Assembly: GCA_006937955.1 (NCBI GenBank)
Contig: SSNP01000025.1
Span: 255,761-319,760 of the forward strand
Reading direction: 5' to 3'
Length of the DNA: 64,000 bases
Source of the DNA: Pachypanchax playfairii
Lineage: Eukaryota; Chordata; Actinopteri; Cyprinodontiformes; Aplocheilidae
The notes beneath the pieces are model-generated. The model was not told the DNA's origin. It worked only from the letters and a program-made list of their open reading frames with translations, and searched no databases. This document shows, piece after piece, positions 1-13,000 of this stretch. Every line of letters starts with the position of its first letter. The stretch's first letter is position 1. The position numbers and the translations under genes were made by a program.

Positions 1-1780
1 AGGAGCAAATTTTTTTCTCTCAATCTCTTCCTCTAGCCCCCTCACTTTCTTAAAAGCTGTCTCCTTTTAAAGCTCCAAAGCCCCCCCCCACCCCCCCCCC
101 AACCATCCAAATTTCCTCTTTCATCTTTGACTCTGCTGCACTCTTTCCTCCATATATCTCTGAGTTTTTTTTCTTTTAAAATCTTTCTGTCTTAAAATGT
201 TACCCATCTCAAGTCTTTCCTTCACATCTGTCTTTTCCTCTCCATCTTCTCGCTCTGCTCTTAAAGTGATTGAAGGTGACACAGACAATGCAGAAAGAGT
301 GTGCCGCCATGGGGAGTCACAGCAGGACACAGGCCCAACAAAACACAGCAGGGAAAACACAACCTATTTTTGGGTTGCTGTTGTCTCTCTTAAAGAAGCC
401 AAAAGCTGAATGGCTGCTGTGTATGAATATAGTGTTAGACCAGATTGGTTCTGTTTGGGTGGTTTAGTGAGACGTGGACAGTTTGGGTCAAAGTGTTGGA
501 AATTAGTTTTAATAAGATGTGATGACACGTTACTTAGAAGGTAGGTTCAGTGAATATAAACCAAATTTACTCCATCCTGTTCAGTTAAAATTTATTTTAA
601 AGAGTCATGCAAATGTATATTTAATATTTTCTAAAGATTCAAAAGGGGTAAAAATGTGAAAGTGTGAAAGAGGTCAAACGGGTCAAATAACTGAATCCTG
701 TTTAATTCCTGTGATTGGACTTAAAATATCACTTATTCTGCTTATATATCAGTTTCATTTGACATGAAGATCCACTTTACCAAAACCAATGTCCTGCTGT
801 GCTGAAGAAGATGTAAAACTAATGACTGAGACCTTGAACTTGTTAGAAAACCGAGCACTGATGTAGATTATTGGGTTCATGTGATCCGGACCAGTGATTC
901 TCCAACTTTGTAGACCATGAACTGCCTTTAAAACAACATCACATAAACACAGTTTGTGACAGTTTTACTATTTATCTTCAATGGTAAACTCAGCTGTTTT
1001 GGAACACTGTAAAGTTTGTATTTTATATAAATTCAGTCATGCATATCAGTTTATGATGATGTCCTTCTTTGACCACACACGTTCAGCCCAAGTCTCCCAA
1101 AAATATGACCAGAACTTACTCTGATAACGTCTCCATATCTACCCATGTAGAAAATGTGCAAATGTATTTTCAACATGCCAGAAATGTTTCTTTGTGTTGA
1201 GTTTGACATGGTGAGATAAAAACATGTCGACCCATTAGTGTGAGTTTGACCACTGACTCATTTTATTTCTTCTCTGCTTGGCTGTTATTGGCTCCCAAAA
1301 GATAAAAATAAAAGAGTATCCATCCTTTAAAATGGTCCCTCTGTTTGTTTCATCAGTGAGTGTGAAACATTCATGGGTGGTGAGTAAACTTGTATGCATG
1401 GACAAGCTTTATTTGGACTGGCCTATCACAGACTCATCCCCAATTGGGCAAATTGGTTGAACAAGGGACAAATCTTGTAAGTCGTTAATTCTGCTTGGCG
1501 TGTTCACCTCGGTGAATAAAAACACTATTATTTCTGCTTTATGGGAGTCATTCGGTGCAGAAATATTCAGCGCCGGAGGCTCTGGTTTTCAAAATGTGTG
1601 ATGTGAGGGGAAGGACGATGAGTGACACGTGAACATTACTCCCATCGTTACTGTCGCTTTTCATCAGTCTTGATTCAAGGACGAGTTACTGCTGAGTTTG
1701 ACCTTGTCACACTCGTCCAAACAAGTCCATAGAATGACCTGCTTTAGGTACAGTACGTCATTATCACTGGGAGGAACACA
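1..1780. other. upstream non-coding DNA
   Basis: AT-rich sequence without a supported gene. A C-rich tract at 81-100 (nine C, one A, ten C) is the only structure noted. Small ORFs here have no recognisable protein character. Confidence 0.6.
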
Positions 1781-1783
1781 CGG

Positions 1784-1850
1784 CATGGTGGTGTAGTGGT
1801 TTGTGATGTTGCCTTGCAGCAGAAGAGTCTGTAACTGAAGTGGGGCTGTG
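1784..1850 (+). repeat. degenerate SINE head (tRNA-headed family 1)
   Basis: The segment GGCATGGTGGTGTAGTGG, followed by TTGCCTTGCAGCAGAAG, matches the 5' head of the SINE family seen complete at 20317 and 55753. The similarity fades after about 70 bp. Confidence 0.55.
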
Positions 1851-1984
1851 CAGGTTGAGCTGAGTTTACTCTAAATACTCCCGTTTCTTCAGCATGAGCA
1901 TAGCTGGTAGTCTTTTCTATCTGTGATGATCCGTCTCCCACCTGATGAAGGTCATGATCACAACTTTTACATTTTTTGTTCACT

Positions 1985-2265
1985 CAGTGTCTGTGGAGCT
2001 GGTGCCTGTCTCCAGTGGGAATGTTGCAACCTGAACAGGTTACCAGTTCATCGTAGGGTCACATCGAGACAAACAGCCATGTACATACTCACACCCCGGG
2101 CCAGATGACCTGATGTGTTCATATGTGGGAGGAAACCCATGCATGCTCGCGGAGAACATACAAGCTCCACACAGAGAGGTCTGAGCCAGGGTTCAAACCT
2201 TTGACCTGCTTGCTGTGAGGCAACTTTGCTAAGATTGTTCCACTGTGCAACCAGATGACTTTCAA
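1985..2265 (-). repeat. SINE family 1 copy, minus orientation
   Basis: Read on the minus strand, this copy shows the family body: the GGTTCAAA B-box-like part, the exon-free GCATG...GGGTTTCCTCCCACA body, and the GACCCTACGATGAACTGG tail segment. It faces the plus-strand head at 1784, so the two form an inverted pair. Diverged by point changes. Confidence 0.7.
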
Positions 2266-5200
2266 AGTTATTCAGTTCTTCTTGGTTTTGGATCAATATG
2301 CAGAACATTCATAGTCCTGATGAAGTGACTGTTCATTCCCTGATGGATTTTATTTTGAACTACACTAGTAAAATAACTCTTTGCAATTTTTTTCTTTAAC
2401 CCGTTGTTCCCTGGGCCCATTTTTGGTGTGTAGTCTCTGGTAGGAAACTAGAGGGTTCAAATTTTCACACAAATACTAATCTTCCTTAAATAATCACTTC
2501 CTACACTCATATTATTCTTGTTTCACACATTTAAACTCTTGTTTAGTGATTTAGTGCCATCAGTGGGCATTTGTGTCACAAATGTTAGAGATGTTTATTT
2601 ATCATTCAAGCAGGACCGGTATTACAATCCAAGGATCCTTCAGCTGTCGAAGTGTCCTTGGTCAAGATGCCGAAGAGTTCCTCCCAGTGGAAAGCTGTTC
2701 AGTTTGGATTCTGTCACCGCCGATGTGTAATAATGTGTTTCTGCTTCTGCACCTCACATCGGCACTGTTACAGCCTTTAATTTTACTCCAAAGTAAACCA
2801 GCAGGAGGTGTCATCACTGTCTGAACCCATGTTTAATTGCAAGCTTGCAGTAAACCCTAAAAAGCAGTAGGAAATGCTTTTTTCCCCTTTTTCCATGAGC
2901 TGATCCTTTAATGAGCCACTAAGCTCAGTCTTACTGTAGCCATATGTATCTCTGAGTCTTGAGGCATTGATGTCAAGCTGTTCAGCTGCTGCAGAAATGA
3001 GCACATACAGCGGATGCCGACACTTTCTGACACTTTTACTCCTAACTACTCCACAGGGTAACCCGGGCCCTTTTTAAGCTGCTTGCAGTTGTAGCTGTCC
3101 ATTGGCTGCTGTAAAAAATAACTTTTATTGTTGGTGTTATTAAACTCCTGAGAACTTCACACTTTATCTTAACAACAAATCCGCCTCGTTGGCACGACAC
3201 TGCACACAGCAGCAGTCCCATCAAAATCCTCTGCTGGCTTCTGTTCACTGTTACCCCGAACAATACATACATACACATATTCAGTCTGTCTCCTCCGCCC
3301 CCTTTACGCTGCCATGACAGCTTTGTCACAAAGATGAATTCATCGTCAGCACAGCGGCCAAAACAAGTAATTTGATTGCCCCAACCACAAATTAAGTTAG
3401 TGTGATTCAATTTTCGATTTGGGCTTCTCCTGCAGCCATACATCAAGGCAGACATATTTCATTACACAGCAAAACCACGGAGCAGGGAAGCAGCGGTGGC
3501 CCTCTCCCTCCACAGGAAGACATCATGGGAGCATTATGGCATTTACTCGATACTGCTGCAGGTCCGGTCAGGACAGTGGCAGCTTTGGTGCCAATCGTTG
3601 AGCTTGTTATCCACAGGGCAACACTGCCACGCGCAGCAGCCAACACATTCAGCTTATTTGGATTGCTGCAAGCCATGTGTGACAATTTGCAGGAAGTTCT
3701 GGCTGTAAAAGAAGTAACATCAAGCTATGACAGTTCTGTGACAAATGATGTCAGCTGTTCCAGTAAGTAAACTCATCGGGATGAATTTAAACTTTTATTT
3801 GAGACATCTGCTCATCCCCTCTTAATTATAACTTCTGCTTTATTACCTTCTTATTAAACACTTTGGTTTCACCTCCAGGTTAAGCTTCATCGGCCTCTTG
3901 ACTACTAAATGGGTTTGAAGCCAAAGCTCTCAATCATTGACTACTTCCACCTCCTCCTTCTCCTGTTTCCACCCACCTTTCTCCACAAAAAGAGCAAAGA
4001 CTTTCTAATTAAACTGCCGGCTGTTCTTCTGAGTAACCAGAGTCTGAAAGCTGTGAAGCAAATATCCAGCTCTTGGTCATTAATTTAAATGAAAATTGCG
4101 GATGTGGTAATGAAATGTGCCTCCAGTTCAGCTTTTTTGTTTGTTTGCTTTAACACTGTTGACAACAGACTTTGTCCATGTGTAGATTGTTCTTGTACTT
4201 TACTGATTACACTGCTGTTGTATTTGTGAGATGCAAAAGCAAAAGAACTTTGAAGTAATGAACCATGATTGAACAGAGATTAGAGGAAATCTGAAGACTG
4301 ATGTCTCGTCTAATGTGATACTTTCCTCAGTGAAACGTGCAATTGAGGGATACAAAATACATGTTCTTGGCACAATAAGTTTGGCTTTAACTCTTGAAAT
4401 TTTAGCTGCAACTTGCAGCTGTCGAGAAGAACAGTGACTGATTTTGTTTTTCTGCTCGGTTGCCACGGTGTGACTGTCAAGTTGCTCTTGCAAAACAGCA
4501 TGCTGTATTTGAAATGCAAATGACAGATACTTTCTTGTGGTTGCTGAAGCCCAAATGCTTGTGATAAAACTAAAGTTTTGCTGTGTATTTTTAGATTGTA
4601 CAGGTGGGATTCTGATGTGAAAGAAACTTTTTTTGCACTTGAGGACTGGAGAGAATCCAGATTCTTGACCTTTAGACTGAATCGTTGCTCCTTTTTTGCT
4701 GATGATAGCGTTCTGAGTTCTTTGGACTCAATAAATGGTGACCCGATCAGCACCTTAAACTCCTCACGTGACCAACTGTCTAGAAAAACTATCTTTAAAG
4801 GAAGTATCTAAAGGTGTATCTCAAAGTTTCTTGCAATGAATTACATTTATAAACATTCACGTTGCACCTGCTTTTTTTGGTGTTTCATAACTTTAAATTA
4901 GGTAGGTGGTTTGTGATGCTGAGCCTCATCAGTTTACAGTCACATGAACAACCTGTGACTCACTCACTCCTCTGCTCCAGTTAGGTGGGATAATTGATTA
5001 TTTTGCTCTCTATCTTGCCAGCAGCTGACCACACAGCCTTTTTGCTGCTACCATGGAGCTTCGCAGCTGGTGTTATGCTTAATTTGAGAAAAGGTGGTTA
5101 AAGCTTCAGAACAAACCCAAAGCGGATCTGACATGTTAAAATAATCAGTCATTTTCAGATTAAAAATGTATAAAAAGCAGTAATATTTTTTTTCTTTTAT

Positions 5201-6107
5201 CAGTAACCAAAGGCAGCATCAGGATTTATGTGGTCCGGCGCTTCACTTCTCCTTCATGTGTGGCCACTGAATACAGTTGAAAATACTTATATCAAGGTCA
5301 AACTAGACTCCCTAAGAAGCATTTTGTTTCTAACGTCACTTGGCTCTTGGGAATCTGAAGGTCGCTCCATGCAACACCTGTCTTTAAAAGCATTTTGGTA
5401 ATATATCCACCTGGGAGAAGGGCTGAAGTAGACACTGAGCTCACTGGAGGATTGTATGCATCCTGTCTGACCTGGAAACCCCCTCCAGAGACCTGAGTAA
5501 GACCTGTGTTAGCATGCAAATCTGAATCAAGTCTAATTCAGTGCAGGTACATGTCATTACCTAAGACAGTTCATTAGCCAATTAAATTTTAAATACATGT
5601 ACAATAAATGGACTTTATCTCCTTTGGGTTCTACTGTGCCCCTCTGGGAAATTAAACAAAAATGAATTACTGCTGTAGTTTCTGGCTTCCTCTGCTTTGT
5701 GCTTCCTCCCTGCAGGAATAATGGGCCTTAGTCCGGCACCCATGGTAACAACTCTCTTTGGGCCCGGAAATAGTGCATATTTATTTTCCCTGGCCAACCC
5801 AGCCATATTTAGACCTTGTGAAAAAGTGGAAAACATTCCCTTGTGACTATTTGCCTGTTAGATGGATGTGGAGATATTGCTTTAAAGAAAATCCAAAATA
5901 GCCCTGCACTCTGAGAGGGACTAAATGTGTCCTCTTTGTCATATGAGTCCACCAATTCACATTTTTCTTCACTGAATTTATCCGTCACAGCCGAGTCTTC
6001 AAGGCTGACTGCTCAGGTGCTGTGGAGATATGCTGCCTGTCATAAGACGCAGGTTTCATTTGTGCTGTGAACAGAACAGAGAATCACTCCAGAGATGGAG
6101 AGCAGAA

Positions 6108-6129
6108 GGGGAGGGGGAGGGGGGGGGGG
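6108..6129 (+). repeat. G-run cluster with G-quadruplex potential
   Basis: G4-A-G5-A-G11 on the plus strand. It provides enough G runs with one-base loops for an intramolecular quadruplex. No adjacent gene is visible, so any role is unknown. Confidence 0.6.
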
Positions 6130-8054
6130 TGAGAGTGACAGAAATGCCCACAGAGCGTTGACCATTTCTGGCAAATGAGTTTCTGTTGTGGCTCCCTCTT
6201 CATCCAGATGCCGAGGCTGTGGGATTCCAAATTATGTCTGTAAATTTTGCACAACGACCTCACGCTTGATTACCCCTGATCTGAGTTTTCGCTCCCTGTT
6301 TTACATCACGGCAGTTTCTCCCTCTTTTGATTTAATTCGTTTTGTTTTATTTATCTCCTTCTTTCTAGCAGTTCTGTTCATTTTCTTCACTGTATTTATG
6401 TCTTTTTCCGTAGCCTCTGTATTCATTTTTTCTGAGAGTGTAATAATGGACAAGATTATGTCTTATTTACAGTGGCTCCTCAGTACACGGTGCTGTTGAG
6501 CATTGTGCTGCCCTCAGCCTGAGAATCCCCAAATAAATCTTTAAATATAGCGTCTGGGGGTTTATTTATTCTCGCCAACAGGAGAGGAAGGCCAGACATT
6601 TCCTGGAGCGTCACCATTTAGGTAAGTTCTTGTAGCATACTTCCTCATCTAATCTTAACACTTTAATATTTCATGCAGTTCAAGGCCTCCTTTGTAATCT
6701 GCTGCCACAGCACTTTTCTGGACAGTATTTGAATTATGTGCCTGCTGGCCATTCTCTGATTCTGGCAGGAAGCAGTCCTTTACATGAAAAGAGATAGGGG
6801 TCACTTGTCATAATGGTGGAACACTTCTTTGCTAAATGGATGCTAAGATTAGCTCCTCTGAGAAAAGATGAATCATTATCATCTGCAAAGCAGAGGAAAG
6901 GAAGCAGCCTTTCAACATTTAAGTGGACAGCACTGTGATTCCAGCAACAATAGAGCATGAGCTCCTGGGAGAGGTGAAATGAACATGAATGGCAAATGTC
7001 ACCAAGATTTTTCCACCGCAAATTCTAATTAGAATTTTTTTTCTTTTCTTTTGGTGAATGCATTAAGTGCTTTCTTATAAAATGTCAATTTGCATTGCTA
7101 AGAGAAAGAAAATATGAGGGTGGGGGGACTTTTTAATGAGGGGAAGGCTGCTGTTTTTGGACCGCTGACTCACTTGACAAGCGAACACAAACTTCCTGCT
7201 GTGGCCGTGTGCCTGGCTGGCTGCCACGCTATAATTTAACTCTGTGACTAAAAATAAATAATTACACTCAGCACCTTTGAAGGATGATATTTATTTTAAG
7301 GACATACTGTAATTCTTACATATTTACTTAGCATTTACCCGTTGGGTTTTTCAGCAGCTGATGTATTTAGGAAAGAGGTTGTTACATTTAATTATGTTCT
7401 GAGTTGAAACCATGAAAATTTCAGTTTCCAAGTGAACTTTTACAGGATTTGTTCTCAAGTTATTCTGGAAACCAGCCTAAATCTCTGACACATGACTGAC
7501 ACATGCCCGTGGGAACTGAAGGAAAAAAAAACATTAAAAATTTAGAATCTCAACTTCAGCTTATTTTCAAGCACAAATTCACATCAAAGTCCTTTTAGTG
7601 CCCAGTGCAGTTAAAGTCAACTAACTTCATCAGCCACTGGTTTGAGGAATGTGAGGTGACCAATTGATACTAATATGAGTCTCCTGCTGAACACAGTTTT
7701 CTGTAAGGAAACACAAATCAATGCAAATCACAAAATAACTCACTTTCCTTCTGTTTAGACTTTTTCATCATTTCTTTAAGCTGTTGTGGTTTTAGACCTT
7801 TGATTAGGGTGTAGAGAGCAGACAGGGAGGAGCTTTATGTGTCAGTGTCAGAAGTAAAATGTGTTCAGGAGTAAACATGTGTTAGGTGGTATGTCTTATT
7901 AGAAATTGAATTTGTCATATTAAGTTTCTTCAGAATTCTCTTTTAATATCAAATAACCAATCTGATCAAAGTAACGTGTTCATTTGGGTAAAAATACATG
8001 AAAAAGAGACGTTGATTCTCTAAAGGTTCTGACTGACATTTGTTTGGCTTGATC

Positions 8055-8056
<2 letters not shown>

Positions 8057-8094
<38 letters not shown>

Positions 8095-8095
8095 T
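8057..8095 (+). repeat. (TTA)n microsatellite
   Basis: About 13 uninterrupted TTA units in AT-rich non-coding DNA. Confidence 0.95.
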
Positions 8096-10032
8096 TGAGA
8101 CTATACAAAGATTTTAATAATAACAGTTGGTTGCATGTATGTAAAACCTCAGAAAATGTCCATAGAAGTGTGAAACATCTGGGGATACAGACTGAATCTG
8201 TAAAAAAATTATCGATGTAATTGTTTATCATAAAACCACTGCAGTAATTTCCCTCATGTCCTTCATCCCGCTGTAGACGAACCACCAAAATGAGGGTTTT
8301 TTTTCACTCAACAACAACAGAAGTCCCAGATCAACTCATCAGAACACCACGCCCGCTTCCAAAGCAGCGCATAACATCCAGACATGATAAATATTTTATT
8401 CAAAAACACAACTGCAAAGGGGTCAAGGAGAATTTTCAACAATGTCCAACACTGAAAGCAGATGACCTGACTCTTATGGCACATGCACAAGATACTTGAG
8501 GATTGAATTTGGTCCCGTTGGAGGCAACATATCATTTCACATGCTACAGAAGTTACTCTGTATATTTTATACAAACAAGAAGATTGTGACAGGGAACAGC
8601 TACAACAATAAATGGAGATTATTACAGAGTAAAATATAAAAACAAAACAAGGCAGAAAAAAAATTAAACAAAACCTGGTAAGATGTATTTTATTTTTTAT
8701 TAAGGGTAAATTACATACGGAGGACTAGAAATCTTTCATATATTGTTTACGTTTAGAGAAATGAAAAGTTTCAGCCACGTTTATTCTTACCTCATTCCAT
8801 GGAAACAAGCTCTGATATACATTTATATTTATAGAAAAATTAACTGAACTGAATTTTCCAACAAACAGAAATATGTTAAGAATTTTTTTTATGTAATTGT
8901 GACGGTAACCCTTTTCAGTAATAGGGAGCAATTAATTAATTAACTGAGGCTGTTTGTATCATTTGGAGAGAAAGTTAGCAGGGCATCTATAAGCCAGTGT
9001 AAAAGTTATAGAAAATATAATTCCTTAATTTAAAAGGGAAAAAAAGTGGGAAATGGGTCATTTAACCAGCTTTGTTGAATTTCCAGCTAGCTGTTTAGTG
9101 GTTCTGGCTGGCTAGTTCTGATTAACTCTGGTTACAACAGCTCATATAGCTGTTTACTGTTCAGGAGATACAGCTGATAAACTTGAGAGAACAGTGAAAG
9201 GAGAAAAAACATAATAAAATTATTTGGCAGGTGTAAAACGTATAACATGCTGCAGGAAAATAAAAATTCTACTAATATTATATGAAATTAAGTTTCTCAG
9301 AAACAGGTTTTCAAGTTCACTTTCTTTTATTACAAAATTAATATTAGAATAAAAAAAGAGACCAGAGTAGTAAGTTTTGTGGTTTTCATTTAACTTGTGT
9401 TAAGCCAAAAAAGATGACCTACGAGTCGCCTTGCCTTAGACATCTCCCCCCACCCTTTTCTGTAGCGCTGAAAGTGCAATTTCAGGAGCAGAGATTAAAT
9501 TACTGCCCATCATTTCTGCAGCTCTTACATAGACAGATAGGTTTTAAATTGCTGTAGAAGATCATCAAAAAGCAATCCTCGTAATTCACACTTTTACTGG
9601 AGAAATGATTCAGTGTAGCCAATAAATTTGACTTGTTACATGAAGCCTGAAAGAGCGAACGTTCACCTGATGGCTGCTTCTGCTTTGGAGGAAATATGAG
9701 CTTCTCTTTAGCTGATTAAATTAAAACTCATTTTCACCGTCAGTGTGACTTTAACACACCGACTGACCTGTGGGACAGCGTCGACAAGTATGGTGAAATT
9801 TTAGATCAATAAATGCATCCTAAATTACAGATTCAGGTTGTCTGTATTAGGACTTTTGAGCATAAAACTTATTCTTGAGCTGCAAAACAAACTAATATCT
9901 GGATCAATCAAAGGCTTTAAAGAAAAATTTACCTGCATTTTTATTAGACATTTATTATATTCTAAACATTGCCCATGAAATGCAAAGTAAGATCAGTGAA
10001 TCAATTTTACCCAAAATGATCATTGATATCAA

Positions 10033-10093
10033 TAACCAGTCAAAAGTTTAGATACGCATTCTCATTCCAAATTGTTGACTGGTAGTGTATGTA
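10033..10093. mobile_element. Tc1/mariner-like MITE remnant
   Basis: The left side reads AACCAGTCAAAAGTTTAGAT and the right side ends TTGACTGGTAGTGTA. These are inverted versions of the terminal motif ACCAGTCAA, seen in a widespread fish Tc1-like family. Only about 60 bp remain, so the centre is deleted. The family name rests on memory of the consensus. Confidence 0.5.
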
Positions 10094-10094
10094 A

Positions 10095-13000
10095 ACTGTA
10101 AATTTTGTGGACAAACAATAAGATTTATCTTTTAATTTTCTTGTTCTTTACACCAAGTTAAGTGACATAAATATTACAATTTAAGAATATACCTACATTA
10201 TAAGTCCTCTGCAGATGAGTTTGATGTGAAAACTCATTGTGGCAACCACAAGTCAACCATGTAAACCTCTTTTTTTTTGCCTGCCCTACATTCTTGTAGC
10301 CATATTGTTTGCATTCAAAGGCAGTGCCCACACAGCTGGAGGATAAGCCAAGTCTCTCAGCAGATGAAGTATGCTGCCATTGGCTGCTGCAGCCTCTTTT
10401 CATTTTCCTCTGTTTGCTGGGGTGTCTGAGGCTCCTGGCCACAGCTGGAAGATGAATGTTGCTGCACCACTCCACTTTGTCATGGTGTCCAAGAAGACTC
10501 TAAATGGCATTGAGAGACTCTCAGGCTCTCATAAATGGGATCTGGGCAGCCCCATATAACCTTGTACATACACAAAAGGATGAATCTTTACAAATTACAA
10601 AGATTCCTAAAAGATTTAAGTTCCGTTGTAGGTACTATAGCTTTCTCAATGTATAGGCACGCCAAATATTTGTTTCCACCATGTTGATTTTAGGATTGTT
10701 TACGAAGGGAGATTATAACTGTGAGCAAACCAACTTCATCTACATAAACTCTGCTCTAATTTCCCTTATTTCAGAATGAACACATGCGTAAGTGTGTGCT
10801 CAATCGAGCTGTTTGCTCTGTGTACATATCCAACATGCCATGGATGCGCTAATAAAGTCGATGTATTGAATTTGCCTTTCATTGCCTGAACTGAAAACTC
10901 AACCATAACAGAACTCTTCCAGCACTGCTTCCTCTGTGTTCAGTTTGGTTGTTGCTACACCAGGGGCAACAACACCTACCTGCTCTGTCTCGTTGTTCTC
11001 ATGGAAACACATCAAAGGAGCTGAAAGACTGGCAGAAAGCAGAGAGATAGAAGGAGGAAAAACAATCCTGAGATACTTTGTTACTGTACTGTTGCACTTT
11101 TGATTTTCCCTGCTGCTTTTTCTCAGCTATGACGGAAAGCTCTGTCACACGTCTCTTCCCCCTTCTGTCGGAAGTGAAGACCAAAGTAGAACACAGCGTG
11201 TAGGTGCTGCTGTAATTCAAGGCACCCAACTCCACTTGCTCAAACTGAACATGTTTGTTGGTTTCAGGGTATGCACATGCATATTTCAGTGTTTTGTAGG
11301 TATTCACTGCACCATGTTGAGTATTCCTTGTGTGATGAAAACAGGACTGACATATAAGAGAAGCCTAAGGCCTGAAAAGTTTTGAAACAAGATTTAACCA
11401 GAGACGCCCGTGGGCCTACAGGCAGTGATTACAACAGCTCCCATTAAAAGCAGCCTTGATGGAAATCCAAAGCGGCGTGTCTCTATGAGGAAAAGATTGG
11501 CAAAAGATGCAGTCACGGCCGCCTTGTAGACATAAGGCAGTAAATGTTCGAGGGTTGAGCGTAAGTGATAGCAGGGCATGTGCAGCAGCAGCCATTGCTA
11601 ACTGTCACAACATCTCCTACACACCAGAACTAGGATGCAGTTGGGAAAATAAAGAGTTAAGGTGTAAAAGTTAGGATTATTCCTTTAATTGTGTTAGGAC
11701 TATAAAAGGGTTTTATGGATATAATCCACATACTCTGCTGCTCAACCCACAAATACAAATAAACCGGCTTTCTATTAGTATTTATTTTTGATGAGAATTG
11801 TTACAATAAAAAACACAAATCTCTTTACTTTTTGTGGAGTTTATTTCTACCAGGATAATTGTGTAAAGTTAAAGTGCCAGCAGTGTAAAGGTTTATAAAA
11901 ATGTGTTTGTATGAACTGAAGTGAAATTTATGAGGTTAAAACTATTTTAGAGCACCAATAATTCACGTTGATCTTGTCCTCACTGTGATTAGCTTTTAGC
12001 TTGCTCATCCAATCAGAACTAATCTCTGTTTCTCCACACCGAGGTCATTCTAAGGGCTATTTGCAAAAGGTAAGATATTATCCTTTTATAACCTTTCAAC
12101 AGAAACCCACTTTACAACATCTGAACTGTAACTGTTACCTTTTTCTGCTTAATCATTCGGACATTAGTGTTATAAAACAACACTTTTTATCTCTTTCTGT
12201 TTTAAGCAGTTAAACTATTTGGTTAGTATTTGAAATCAAACTTGCTGGTTTTTGAACAGATCGCAAACAGAATATTTGATATCGAATCAGTCCCAGAAGG
12301 AAGCAGCATTTTGCAGATAACACCTCGTGTTGAATCGAAGTGATATTAGAAGGAACTGAGAGCACAAAAATTATTAGAAACATGTTTGAAAATGCAGGAT
12401 ACAATATAATAAAAAAAAATGACAGTCATAAGTGATGCTGTTGTATCATGACAGCAAAGCACACTGTAGCCTCAAGGTACAAACAAATGCTTATGACAAT
12501 AGGGCTTATGAAACAATAGGATTAATTCTGACACTAAAATCTTGCACACATACTGATGTGATTCATCTCCTTCCTCAGCAGGTAAAAAGCTGAAATCAAG
12601 AGGCACAGTACAGGGGCAATAGATCACTGGCAGCATGCCGACTTGAAGCTTTAAATGAAAGTTTTCTCTCAGCAATGTGCCGACACGCTCTGTGAGGATG
12701 AGCAGAGAACTATTTGATCCAGGCGAGAGAGAAAAGGGTTGATAAGGTAAAGGTCTTTCAGCTGGTTTGGCAGTGTGTTCTGTAATTCCACTTAGAATAA
12801 AGAGAAACAAGAAAAGGTTGCACATCCTCGACTTGAAAAGCAGCATCCTGAAGATGTTTAGTGGCATTTATTTACTTAATGCTGTTTTCAGCAAAAAGGA
12901 ACAAAAACAAGAAGACAAAGGCTTCATCAATATTCATCACAGGATGTTTTCTCCGTTTGCTCCACAGGTCTGCATTTTCAGCTGCGCTCTGTAATGGAAA

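Larger units (their letters stand above)
2270..10030. other. upstream non-coding DNA
   Basis: No gene is supported. Notable items are a G-run cluster at 6108-6129 and a TTA microsatellite at 8057-8095, listed separately. An ORF of 122 codons at 3402-3770 is discussed under findings but is not called a gene. Confidence 0.6.

Noticed and set aside
4310..4753. Minus-strand ORF of 147 codons
   Set aside because: The peptide is low in recognisable structure and overlaps other open frames. No start context or exon signals support it.
10158..10475. Possible retrogene on the minus strand (105 codons, KKKRFTWLTCGCHNEF part)
   Set aside because: I could not match it to any known protein, and there is no poly-A tail or target duplication around it.
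12472..12867. Minus-strand ORF of 131 codons
   Set aside because: No family resemblance, no splice-site support and no neighbouring coding evidence. Consistent with chance in 64 kb of non-coding DNA.
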